A DNA stretch of 64,000 nucleotides from Cymbomonas tetramitiformis (taxonomy: Eukaryota > Chlorophyta > Pyramimonadophyceae > Pyramimonadales > Pyramimonadaceae): assembly GCA_001247695.2 (NCBI GenBank), contig LGRX02034426.1, positions 1 to 64,000 on the forward strand, read 5' to 3'. Under the pieces are notes generated by a model, which saw nothing but the letters and a program-made list of their open reading frames with translations, was not told the DNA's origin and made no database searches. Positions 31,745 to 42,496 of this stretch are shown here, in pieces (within the stretch, counting starts at the first letter, position 1; every line of letters starts with the position of its first letter). A program made the position numbers and the translations under genes.

Positions 31745-32304
31745 CGCCCAAGCTGCGCTGTTCGCTGCGAGTGCAAGTCGCTCGCGCCCAAGCTGCGCTG
31801 TTCGCTGCGAGTGCAATTCGCTCGCGCCCAAGCTGCGCTGTTCGCTGCGAGTGCAAGTCGCCCGTGCCCAAGCTGCGCTGTTCGCTGCAAGTGCAAGTCG
31901 CTCGCGCCCAAGCTGCGCTGTTCGCTGCGAGTGCAAGTCGCTCGCGCCCAAGCTGCGCTGTTCGCTGCGAGTGCAAGTCGCTCGCGCCCAAGCTGCGCTG
32001 TTCGCTGCGAGTGCAAGTCGCTCGCGCCCAAGCTGCGCTGTTCGCTGCGAGTGCAAGTCGCTCGCGCCCAAGCTGCGCTGTTCGCTGCGAGTGCAAGTCG
32101 CTCGCGCCCAAGCTGCGCTGTTCGCTGCGAGTGCAAGTCGCCCGCGCCCAAGCTGCGCTGTTCGCTGCGAGTGCAAGTCGCTCGCGCCCAAGCTGCGCTG
32201 TTCGCTGCGAGTGCAAGTCGCTCGCGCCCAAGCTGCGCTGTTCGCGGCGAGTGCAAGTCGCTCGCGCCCAAGCTGCGCTGTTCGCTGCGAGTGCAAGTCA
32301 GTCG
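31745..32304. repeat. 40-bp satellite array, block 5 (longest)
   Basis: About 14 copies, very homogeneous. The end has a small duplication, gtcagtcgctcg, before element A-III. Confidence 0.97.
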
Positions 32305-32762
32305 CTCGTGTGTGTAAATAATTGAGAAATTTATTTCTAAATTATTTTGGAAGTACGGGGGAGAAATTTCTGCTTGCAAAAAATGAGCCCGAGGCTCGAC
32401 GAGGACATGTGAATTTTTTGCAGTTTTTTCCCGAGGATTTTCTCAAGGCAGAGCCGCGAGGAATCCGCGAGGTCGACTTCTCTGTTGTTTGATTGGCGAC
32501 GGTGTCACGGGGGAACCGTGACAGTCGGGTCAGATCTGTGTTCGGGCAGAGCCGGAACACAGATGTGCTTTCTGATTGGTTGTACGAGATCTGTGATCAT
32601 GTGGAGCATGCAACACAGATGTTCGGCTATGCAAGCCTCACTGTCGCTTGGCGGAGCCCGTGAAGATGAAGAAACTCTCGGAGCTTTTGAAATAAGCTGC
32701 GACAGTTCACTTCACTTCATTCTGCGAGAACTTCGGGCTGCGAGTCTACCAATTCAAAAAGT
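32305..32762 (+). repeat. A-III terminal repeat A1
   Basis: Counterpart of 12917-13365, starting gtgtgtaaataattgagaaa after the satellite. Confidence 0.85.
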
Positions 32763-32889
32763 TCACAATTTTAAAACAAGTTTCTCGTAGAATTTTAAAC
32801 TCTAAACAACAATGGCGGCAGTAAACGAACAAAGGAGCAATGTAGCTCGACGGATGGTCAGACGTAGGAGTCTGAAAGGAATGCGCTGC

Positions 32890-34290
32890 GAGTCTGAAGA
32901 GGCGTGTCAGCAGGGGTTCGAGATGTTGATTGAGCTTGTCGAGTACCTGGGCAAAGTTGTTTCTAGGGACTTGGTATGACTTCCTCGGGGGAGCCAGGAG
33001 CACGAGAAGAACAACGATCAGGCAGTGGTTTTGAACAAGAGGCCTGTGGTCAGAGATTTCTTTGCAGTGGATGCTGCAGGGGAAGAGGTTGTTAACGGGG
33101 GAATGGTGGTTTCTTCGGCGGAAGATGGCTCGCTATGAAGTGGGAGCATGTTTAAGGTGCTGCGGTACAGCCCTTTGAGGGATGAAGCCTCCAGTCATTT
33201 CAACTTTCTGGAGCGAATGGTTTTCTTCTGAGCCCTGAAGAAGTGGGTTGAATGCTGGGAGGTTGCAAGATTGTGATGTGGAGTGACTTTGAGGCCGCCA
33301 GGCTTATGAGTGAGAACCCGTGGGGGCAGGCAATTTTTGTTCCGCTGCTACAGGAGGTTTTGCTTCTGACACTAAAGCACGACTTGAGGATTGTGACGAA
33401 GAGGGTTTCTTCAAAGGCTTTGGTTTGGCTAACGCCCTTAGTAGGTGTTGTGACGAGGTGGAAGCGAAATCCAGGTCCTTCCGTTGGTGGTCTAAGGAGG
33501 ATTCCTGCCTGATTAAGCGGTAGAGGGGGTTGAATGTGGACGGTAACCCCCCTTTCTATTTGTGGGTGGAGATTTTGACTCACTCTTGGAGTGGGAAGCG
33601 GGTAGCGCCGGGGACAACTTCTGCAGTGTCCATGCTGCCTTTCTGGCCGACTGAGAAATATTGGTTGGAAATTGTTGTGCCAACTCTTGACTGTGGCCTA
33701 TTTGTTGTGATAGAATTTGTGCCTGAACGTGCATTGACGATGCAGCAGAGAAGTTTTCCGGGGATTTTGGTTTTTTTGGAGAATTTATTTTGGTTGCTGA
33801 CACGGAAGAGGAGTGTCAGCGGGGTTTCGAGATTTTGCTTGAGCTTGTAGAGTCTCTAGGATTTGAGGTGGCCCCGGAGAAGGTGGGGTCGCCTAGACAA
33901 GATTTGGTCTTATTTGTAGGCAGCAGTCCAACCAGTTAGGACTGGGATTTGTAGTAACGAGTATTGAGGAGAGCCGGGTCCGGAGAGTAGCCTCGGCTTG
34001 TACGGAGATGGTTGTACTGCCAACAGTAGGAGTGAAAGAAGTGGAGAGATTGGTGGGACAGCTATGTGTTGCCAGTGTTCTTTCTGCCTTTCTGGCCAAG
34101 TGGGAGGTTCTGGCTAGAGCTGGTTGTGCCGGCTTGAGGCCGGGCTGTTCGTAGTGCTTGAGTGCTTCCCGGAGGACTCACTGTGTTCACCTCGCCAAAT
34201 GGGGTGAGGGGGTTGAGGTTGGATTGTGGCTCCACTAGGTGGCCGGTTGTGCTTGTGGCCTGTCCCGTAGCAGCCCGAAAGGGAAAGCAT
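32890..34290 (+). pseudogene. RT/RNase H/Dam-like remnants of A-III
   Basis: In order: a RT piece (GVRDVD-type region shortened; EEACQQGFEMLIEL in frame), RNase H GGCKIVMWSDFEAARLMSEN (33252-33310), a CCDEV remnant, NPPFYLWVEILTH (33540-33580), MLPFWPTEKYWLEIVV, then the chimeric join to FPGILVFLEN and, one frame over, LVADTEEECQRGFEILLELV (33760-33860). A second Dam-like tail (FLAKWEVLARAG) lies near 34080. The order repeats that in A-I, so the duplication was already present in the parent. Confidence 0.6.
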
Positions 34291-34329
34291 GGAAGAGAAT
34301 TGGTCTGTGACTAACAAAGGACGAAGGTT

Positions 34330-35597
34330 AGGGGCAATGCAGAGTATGCAAAACCCAAGGAATGGCGAGAGCCAAGTGGCTCTTCGTGCTGAGTGTGGTT
34401 GATGCGGTCAACACAAGGAAGAATCACACGACCGGCCAGAGAGCCTTTGTCAAATTTATGCTAGCCTTCGGAGAAGGACCGATTGTGCCGGTTTCAGATG
34501 AGGACCTAGCAATGTTCTATGTATTCCAGTCACAGACTTGTAAGGTCTCCACCCTGAAGAGCTATACAGCCGGAGTGAGGAGACTGCACCTAGAGGCTAA
34601 ATTTGAGTGGGTGCCTGTTAGCCACCGATATCTGTAGCTCGAACTATGAGAGGTCTGAAGAGGCTGCTAGGAGACGAGGGGAAACAGAAGCTAGCTATTA
34701 CACTATTTTTTGCTTGTAAGGATGTATCAAGTAATGGGTTTTAGTGACTGCAATATGGGGACTTTGTGGGCAGCCAGGTTGACTGCTTGGTTGTCCCTGC
34801 TTAGGAAGGACAATGTCTGGGTAGGGAAAGTGAATGCCTTCAATGCTAGGAGGGTCCTTCGGAGAAAGGATTTTTTGAAATGCTGAAAGAGACAGTGTGG
34901 GTAACCCTAGTGTTCTTGAAAGTAACTCGGTTAGAGGAAAGGACACACAAGGTGGCCATGAGGGCCACGGGTGGAATTTTGTGCCCGAGACGGGCACTGG
35001 CCAAGTGTTTTGAGCCGACTCCGGTAGAGCCGGAGAGCCCGGCTTTCTTGTGGAAGTCGAAGGGCAAGATGTTGCCCATGGCACACGGAGTGTTTGTGGG
35101 GGAAGTGAAGAAGCTGATCCGGAGGATCGGCCTTGACCCGAGGCAGTACTTGGGGCTGGTTTTCGGAGAGGGGGGGCCACGGTGGCCTTCAACCTCGGGG
35201 TAGACCACCTGTTGAGCTGACTTCAGCAGAGCCGCAGAGCCCGGCTTTCTTGTGGAAGTCAAGGGGCAAGACAGTGCCCATGACACACGGAGTGTTTGTG
35301 GGGGAAGTGAAGAAGCTGATCCGGAGGATCGGTCTTGACCCGAGTCAGTACTCGGGACATAGCTTTCGGAGAGGGGGGGGCACAGTGGCCTTCAACCTCG
35401 GGGTAGACCACCTGTTGATTAAGCTGCAAGGGGACTGGGTCTCCAATGCATACCACAAGTATGAGCAGTTGACTGAGACACGGAGGTTGGAGCTGCCAAA
35501 GAGGCTGACTGCCAGAATGAGACAAGTGGAGGGTAAGTGGAAGTGCATCAGGAAGCACAAGTCTGGCAGTAAGTCACTTCGGCATTTGAGTAGCTGA
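34330..35597 (+). pseudogene. tyrosine recombinase of A-III (broken)
   Basis: The N-terminal core-binding part (34362-34637) reads VNTRKNHTTGQRAFVKFMLAF and SYTAGVRRLHLEAKFEWVPV and stops at 34637. The middle contains LLRKDNVWVGKVNAFN. The C-terminal part (35133-35597) has GHSFRRGGGTVAFNLGVD and QGDWVSNAYHKYEQL. A segment around GVFVGEVKKLIRRIGLDP is duplicated (near 35080 and 35290) and shifts the frame. Inactive. Confidence 0.75.
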
Positions 35598-35611
35598 AGC
35601 GCCAGCCAGTT

Positions 35612-35766
35612 GGGAGGAAGGAACTTGCAAAAGCCGTGAGGCCCTGCAGTTGGGCTGACTCTTCGGCAACCCCGGTTGCAGACCACCTCCCTAGAAGTAC
35701 TCAAAGTTTGTTGTGAAACAAAGGTGCTTGTGAGCACCACCTCTGTCTCAGAAATTATCTCCCCGG
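35612..35766 (+). repeat. A-III repeat B1
   Basis: Counterpart of 22780-22930, ending ccccgggaagt. Confidence 0.8.
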
Positions 35767-36729
35767 GAAGTACTTGTGTAAATAATTGAGAAATTCATTT
35801 CTAAATTATTTTGGAAGTACGGGGGAGAAATTTCTGCTTGCAAAAAATGAGCCCGAGGCTCGACGAGGACATGTGAATTTTTTGCAGTTTTTTCCCGAGG
35901 ATTTTCACAAGGCAGAGCCACGAGGAATCCGCGAGATCGACTTCTCTGTTGTTTGATTGGCTACGGTGTCACGGGGGAACCGTGACAGTCGGGTCAGATC
36001 TGTGTTCGGGCATAGCCGGAACACAGATGTGCTTTCTGATTGGTTGTACGAGATCTGTGATCATGCGGAGCATGCAACACAGATGTTCGGCTATGCAAGC
36101 CTCACTAGCAAACAAACTCGCAAACCAAACGAAAAACCCTTCTCAAACCTGCGTGTTCGTAACTCGCGGCACGGCGATACGCCCGTCCCCGCTTCGACTC
36201 GCAGCGCATTCCTTTCAGACTCTTACGTCCGACCATCCGTCGACGGATTCCGCGAGAACTTCGAAAAAGTTTGGAACTTTTTGAATTGGTAGACTCGGAG
36301 CCCGAAGTTCTCGCAGAATGAAGTGAAGTGAACTGTCGCAGCTTATTTCAAAAGCTCCGAGAGACTCTTCATCTTCACGGGCTCCGCCCTAGCGACACAA
36401 GCCTTGCAAAGTGCACATCTGTGTTCCATGCTCCGCATGAACACAGATCTCGCTCAACCAATCAGAAAGCACCTCTGTGTTCCGGCTCTGCCTGAACACA
36501 GATCTGACTCGACTGTCACGGCTCCCCCGTGACACCGTAGCCAATCAGAACACAGAGAAGTCGACCCCGCGGATTCCTCGTCTCTGCCTTGAGAAATCCT
36601 CGGGAAAAATTCCGCAAAAAATTCACATGTCCTCGTCGAGCCTCGGGCTCATTTTTTTGCAAGCAGAAATTTTCTCCCCCGTACTTCCAAAATAATTGAG
36701 AAATAAATTTCTCAATTATTTACACAAGT
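35767..36729. repeat. inverted repeat formed by two family A terminal repeats
   Basis: 35767-36108 is a truncated A repeat in plus orientation. 36281-36729 is an A repeat in minus orientation. The two arms share about 330 bp as an inverted repeat around a spacer of about 280 bp, which itself belongs to the minus-strand 5' leader (it matches 41141-41307). This is a head-to-head junction of two family A copies. Confidence 0.8.
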
Positions 36730-36903
36730 ACTTCCCAGGGAGATAATTTCTGGGACAGAGGTGGTGCTCATGAGCACCTTTGTTTCACAACAAACTTTGA
36801 GTACTTCTAGGGAGGTGGTCTGCAACCGGGGTTGCCGAAGAGTCAGCCCAACTGCAGGGCCTCACGGCTTCTGCAAGTTCCTTCCTCCCAACCGGCTGGC
36901 GCT

Positions 36904-38480
36904 TCAGCTACCCAAATGCCGAAGTGACTTGCTGCCAGACTTGTGCTTCCTCATGCACTTCCACTTGTTCTCTACTTGTCGCATTCTGGCAGCCAGCCTC
37001 TTTGGCAGCTCCAGCCTCCGTGACTCAATCAACTGCTCATACCTCTGGTATGCATTGGAGACCCAGTCTCCTTGCAACTCAATCAACAGGTGGTCTACCC
37101 CGAGGTTGAAGGCCACCGTGCCCCCCCCTCTCGGAAAACTTTGTCCCGAGTACTGACTCGGGTCAAGGCCGATCCTCCGGATCAGCTTCTTCATCTCCCC
37201 CACAAACACTCAGTGTGTCATGGGCATTGTCCTGCCCTTTGACTTCCACAAGGAAGCCGGGCTCTCCGGCTCTGCCGGAGTCAACTCAAAACACTTGGCT
37301 GGTGCCCGTCTCGGGCACAACATGCCACCTGTGGCCCTCCTGGCCACTCTGTGTGTTCTTTCTTCAACCTGAATGACTTTCGAGAACCCCAGTGTTACCC
37401 ACACTGTCTCTTTAAGCATAACAAAGTCCTTTCTCCGAAGGACCCCCACAAACACTCCGTGTGCCATGGGTCACCATCTTGCCCTTTGACTTCCACAAGA
37501 AAGCCGGGCTCTCCGGCTCTGCCGGAGTCGGCGCAAAACACTTGGCCAGTGCCCGTCTCGGGCACAACATTCCACCCGTGGCCCTCAGGGCCACACTGCC
37601 CTTTCTCCGAAGGACCCCCACAAACACTCCGTGTGCCATGGGTCACCATCTTGCCCTTTGACTTCCACAAGAAAGCTGGGCTCTCCGGCTCTGCCGGAGT
37701 CAACTCAAAACACTTGTCCAGCGCCCGTCTCGGGCACAACATTCCACCTGTGGCCCTCATGGCCACTCTATGTGTTCTTTCCTCAAACTGGATTACCTTA
37801 GAGAACACCAGTGTTACCCACACTGTATCTTTCAACATAACAAAGTCCTTTCTCCGAAGGCCCCGCCTAACATTAAAGGCATCCACTTTGCCTACACAGA
37901 CATTGTCTTTTCGCAGTAGGCACAACAAAGCAGTCAACATAGCTGCCCACAAAGTCACCATGTTACAATCTTTAAAATCCATTACTTGATACATTCTGGC
38001 CAGCATAAACAGTGTAATTGGGAGTTTCTGCATTACTTCAACTCCCAGCAACCTCTTCAGGCCTCTCATAGTCTGAGCTACAGAAAATCGGTGACTAGCA
38101 GGCACCCACTCAAACTTAGCTTCCAGATGCAGTCTCCTCACACCGGCTGTATAGCTCTTCAGGGTGGAGACTTTACAAGTCGGTGACTGAAATACATAAA
38201 ACATTGCTAGGTCCTCAACTGACACCGGTACCACCGGTCCTTCTCCGAAGGCTAGCATAAATCTGACAAAGGCTCTCTGGCCGGTCGTGTGATTCTTCTT
38301 CGTGTTGTCCGCATCAGCAACACTCAGGATGAAGTTCCATCTGGCTTTCAGCCACTCCTTGGGCATTGCATACTCTGCATTGCCCCTTAATCCACCTCCA
38401 TGGTTAGTTACAGACCAATTTTCTTCCATGCTTTCCCTTTTGGGGCTGTCACTGGGCAGGCAACTAGCACCACCGGCCAC
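36904..38480 (-). pseudogene. tyrosine recombinase of A-IV (tandem duplication)
   Basis: The N-terminal 361-aa frame (37395-38480) contains DNTKKNHTTGQRAFVRFMLA, SYTAGVRRLHLEAKFEWVPA and the first catalytic arginine in LLRKDNVCVGKVDAFN. A segment starting ccatgggtcaccatcttg is tandemly repeated at 37464 and 37637 (173 bp apart), with a third diverged copy near 37218, throwing the reading out of frame. The C-terminal frame 36904-37209 has SGQSFPRGGGTVAFNLGV, where the H of the H-x-x-R box is Q and the Arg neighbourhood differs, then QGDWVSNAYQRYEQL. Inactive. Confidence 0.78.
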
Positions 38481-39647
38481 CGGGTGGGGCCACAGTCCTT
38501 CCTCAATCCTCTCACCCCGTTTGGGGAGGTGAACACTTCACTGTCCACTGGAATATATTCCAGTACTACAAACAACCCGGCCTTTATAGCCGGCACCACA
38601 ATCTCTAGCCAAAATCTCTCTGTCGGCCAAAAAGGCAGCACAAACCCTGCAGAGGTTGTACCAGGCGCTGCCCTCTTCTCTCTGAGAAAGTGAGTCAGAA
38701 TCTCCCACAGCGACGAAAAAGGTGGGTTACAGTATACTTTCAACCCCCTCCACTGATTCAACAAACAAGAGTCCTCCTTGGACCACCACCGAAAACATCG
38801 GGAGTTCAACCCCCCCCACTTCGTCACAGCACGCATCCACTGCGAAGGGCCCGAGCACCCTAATCTTGTCCCACAACCAGTCTTCCACCATCCAATCATC
38901 CAGGTCCCTCGGGGACTCCCTTCTTGACCACAATTTCAACAGGTCATAGAATCTTTTCATCTGACTCCTACTAAGGGCGTCAACTAAATCATTTTCCTTT
39001 GTGGAAATCCTCTTCATTACCAATCTCACATCATGTCTTATGGTCAGCAACAAAATCTCCTTCAACAGAGGAATGAAAGTTGTTTTCCCCCACAGGTTCC
39101 TCGTCATAAGTCTGGCTGCTTCATTGTCACTCCATATGACAATCTTGCGCCCTCTCAACAGGTGCCCCCACTTCTTCAGGGCCCAGAAAATCACAAACAA
39201 CTCCAAATAGTTGATGTGGCTCGATGCCACATCTCTGAACGGGCTGAATGGTTGTACTCTCCATTGCCTCACTTCTTCCCACTTCACTGCAAACCATCTT
39301 CCCCCGAAGAAACCACCCATTCCTCCGTCTACTGCCTCTTCCCCGGCAGCATCCACTGCAAAGAAATCTCTCCCCACCGGTCTCCGGTTCAGTACTACAG
39401 CCTGACCGTTATACTCTTCCAAAATCTTAGCCAGCCACATCAAGTCCCGACTGAGGACTTTTGGCACAGTGTCATAGAACCTTCTCATTCTACCGGCTCT
39501 GCCGATAAAATCATACCCGGACCTCAGGAACATCTTGGCCCCGTACAACACCGCCGAAGAAACCACCATTCCCCTGTCAACAGCCTCTTCCCCTGCAACA
39601 TCCTCTGCAAGGAAATCTCTGACCACAGGCCTCTTGTTCAAAACCAC
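38408..39647 (-). pseudogene. RNase H and Dam-like domain of A-IV
   Basis: Frame 38727-39647: RT C-terminal/connection (RFYDTVPKVLSRDLMWLAK), RNase H FFAVDAAGEEAVDGGMGGFF, INYLELFVIFWAL, IWSDNEAARL, LVDALSR, then DKIRVLGPFAVDACCDEVGG. The frame breaks in a C-run near 38810 and frame 38408-38899 carries on: YCNPPFSSLWEILTH, GFVLPFWPTERFWLEIVV, GPTRWPVVLVACPV. The Dam-like domain is complete in sequence but split. The first about 30 residues (NKRPVVRDFLAEDVAGEE) duplicate the RNase H start, part of the chimeric block shared by family A. Confidence 0.75.
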
Positions 39648-40110
39648 TGCTTGATCATTGCTCTTCTCGTGCTCCTGGCTCTCTCGAGGAAGTCATACCA
39701 AGTCCTTAGAAACAACTTTGCCTCAACGCTCAAGCACTCGACAAGCTCAATCAACATCTCGAACCCCTGCTGACACGCCTCTTCAGAGTCCGCCACCAGC
39801 AGAATTTCATCAAGGTATACAACCAACCCGGGAACCCTCTACTCTGGAGCATCCCGGAATTCAGCACAGTAACAACGGAGACCAACCCCCCCGGGCAGCC
39901 TTAGCCCAAAAAGGAAAACCTCGTGTCCATCCTCACAAAATCTTGAGATTCACTAGTCTGCAGCAAAGGTGACAACCCGGTAAGCACTCTTCCGGTCAAT
40001 CCTAGCCATAAAACAATATGATTGTCCCAGTGCAAACTCCGCTCCCACAAAGGCAACCTTCTTACTTTCAAAACTCACAATTGTCATTCACAAAAGAAAC
40101 TCCACAGGCT
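39638..40110 (-). pseudogene. RT fragment of A-IV (YLDE)
   Basis: LVYLDEILLVADSEEACQQG (39760-39826) preceded across a frameshift by the RIDRKSAYRVVTF region. Same second-aspartate change as in A-I and A-II. Confidence 0.65.
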
Positions 40111-40139
40111 TAGTCAAATCGTGCACCATCCCGTTTTTC

Positions 40140-41307
40140 ACTTTTCACTCGACAACTCTAAAACCAGTCCCAGAGCAGATATGCCGGGCACACTTCCTGC
40201 ATCTATTTCCTGGCAGTTTCAACGTCCGGACTTCTGTGTTTCCCAGGAGTACGTCCTCCCGGAACCTCGCTTCCTGCAGGATCAATTCTCCAGAAACAAA
40301 CTCTTCTTTCCTTCATCATCACAGGCTCCACTGCCCAACCACTCAAACGCACTCACAACTCATTGGACCCTGCAATTCGTTCTCACTGCTACCTCAATTT
40401 TCTTTCACCACGGCTCCACGCGCAAGTACCTGACCAAAATTTACAGCACAACACCACGCTGCTGCCGTCGCAACGGCCCCACCATCCAACACGTACCTCC
40501 AAGACGTCGCAACCGCCGATAACTCGCCTCCGCGTCGCCTCCACACGTACTGCACAGACCTGAATTCGAAAGCAAAGGTGCAGACTTGCGCAAACAAAAG
40601 CGCAAAACGCTAATCATAACCGCCGCGAAACAACGTGTTCGTTTCTTGCCCCATCCCCTCAGCAAGGACTCGCGCGCACTCGCTGCACCGCGGTTCTGAC
40701 TCCCAGCTCAAATTTCCACACGTCCCACGCCGGTGCAACGAACGTGAAATTTACCCCAATAAACGCGCTCTAGCGTTTCGCCTTCTTCCTTGTTTTCCCT
40801 ACATCATCCTTCCCGAAGAACCCCTCTAAGAAATCTGACTTTACCTTTTCCGCACATCTCCGTCGCCAGCGTGCGTGCTTCTCCATTCCCGCGCGAAAGC
40901 CTCCGAAACCTGCGGCACTTTGCGCAAACTCCAAAAAAAACAAAAGAAGTTGAACAAGTCATCTAACACCGCTTCGCCGCCTCCATGACAGCCGTACCAA
41001 TAGGAAAAACGGCCCTCAGTGAGCGACGCACCCAGACTGCGCCCGGATCCGATGCCAGTCAATATATTCCAAGCCATTGCGTACGTTCACCGCAACGCGT
41101 GCGTCCCCGAATCTAACAAATAGTCAACTCAAACACTCGCGCAAACAAACTCGCAAACCAAACGAAAAACCCTTCTCAAACCTGCGTGTTCGTAACTCGC
41201 GGCACGGCGATACGCCCGTCCCCGCTTCGACTCGCAGCGCATTCCTTTCAGACTCTTACGTCCGACCATCCGTCGACGGATTCTGCGAGAACTTCGAAAA
41301 AGTTTGG
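40140..41307 (-). other. leader/gag region of A-IV
   Basis: Counterpart of 3900-5092. The small ORF of family A is present near 40841-41000 but an A-run (ccaaaaaaaacaaaag) shifts its frame. Nothing else recognised. Confidence 0.5.
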
Positions 41308-41757
41308 AACTTTTTGAATTGGTAGACTCGGAGCCCGAAGTTCTCGCAGAATGAAGTGAAGTGAACTGTCGCAGCTTATTTCAAAAGCTCCGAGAGACTC
41401 TTCATCTTCACGGGCTCCGCCCTTGCGACACAAGCCTTGCAAAGTGCACATCTTTGTTCCATGCTCCGCATGAACACAGATCTCGCTCAACCAATCAGAA
41501 AGCACCTCTGTGTTCCGGCTCTGCCTGAACACAGATCTGACTCGACTGTCACGGCTCCCCCGTGACACCGTAGCCAATCAGAACACAGAGAAGTCGACAC
41601 CGCGGATTCCTCGTCTCTGCCTTGAGAAATCCTCGGGAAAAATTCCGCAAAAAATTCACATGTCCTCGTCGAGCCTCGGGCTCATTTTTTTGCAAGCAGA
41701 AATTTTCTCCCCCGTACTTCCAAAATAATTGAGAAATAAATTTCTCAATTATTGACA
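41308..41757 (-). repeat. A-IV terminal repeat A1
   Basis: Counterpart of 5093-5551 with small deletions (cctcgtctctgcc in place of cctcgcggctctgcc). It ends ctcaattattgacaca and is followed by non-satellite sequence. Confidence 0.8.
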
Positions 41758-42128
41758 CACATCTCGCGAAGCTCACTCGCGGGCAGCTTTAAGACTTTGG
41801 TCTCGAAATGCCCACTGGGTACGGCGGGTGCATTGAAACTTGCGCAGCCGCCACGTCATGCTCCAGCTCAGGGCCCTGCAGGAATCTAGTCTAGGACGCC
41901 ACTCCTTTGTCTGCGCAACGAGACTTCATGGAGGATTCATCGACAGATCCAAGAGATCATTCGCTTTGATGTCGTCAACACTTTGATTTTCCGAGTTCAA
42001 GACGGTGGGCCGTACCCTCTCCCTGCCGCCGTGTGGACGCTCCGAGGAGCGCTGTGGTTGCGGCTGCCCTCCGCCGCGGCACCGCTTGAACAGCCCGTCC
42101 CCCCTTGAACTGTGGGCTATGAAGCGCC
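41758..42128. other. unassigned sequence left of the copia element
   Basis: About 370 bp with no recognisable gene or repeat, ending in the copia target duplication. Possibly host DNA. Confidence 0.4.
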
Positions 42129-42133
42129 CCGCC

Positions 42134-42496
42134 TAGGCTATAGGCTAATCTAATATAGGATACACTTATCTTATACACACAGATGCACTGCTGATAATAT
42201 ATCACACTGATATCATTCAATAAAAGGAAGTAAGAATAATAACAGCTTTCGTAACAGCTGCCTTTATTGTTCTTAGTTCGCGCCAGTTCTCTGTTGGTTA
42301 CTCCGAGTATATCACTAGTCCCTACAGTTCACAGTGACAGTCACACAATCCATGACCACGGCAGTCAGACTCTGCTCTGCCGTGGAATACGTTTGTACTG
42401 TATCGGTGTAATGTACTGTATCAGTGTTATAAGTCAAAGTGATAGATGATAATGCAGAATGTAGAATGACAGATGACTACAGATCAGGTTTTCCTA
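42134..42496 (-). repeat. copia 3' LTR
   Basis: 363 bp, one visible mismatch to 48032-48394. The stop codon of pol (TAG) is formed by its first three bases on the minus strand. A purine-rich stretch, cacggaggag, directly upstream is the likely plus-strand primer. Confidence 0.93.

Larger units (their letters stand above)
32305..36108 (+). mobile_element. YR retrotransposon A-III (internally deleted)
   Basis: Plus-strand family A copy: A1 (32305-32762), then a jump directly into RT sequence near 32890, so the gag region is deleted. RNase H, Dam-like and recombinase remnants follow, then B1 (35612-35766) and a partial A2 (35767-36108). Its right end runs into an oppositely oriented family A 5' region, so the true 3' terminus is missing. 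All frames are broken. Confidence 0.8.
36110..41757 (-). mobile_element. YR retrotransposon A-IV
   Basis: Minus-strand family A copy: A1 at 41308-41757, leader, RT, RNase H, Dam-like, recombinase, B1 (36730-36896), and an A2-equivalent 36281-36729 extended by leader sequence (36110-36280). Beyond 41757 the sequence is not satellite. It preserves the longest family A frames: recombinase 37395-38480 and RNase H 38727-39647. Confidence 0.8.

Noticed and set aside
1..32300. Long ORFs with 40-residue periodicity across the satellite (for example ASASRSRPSCAVRCECKSLA)
   Set aside because: They are open in several frames on both strands because a 40-bp unit without stops is repeated; not a protein family.
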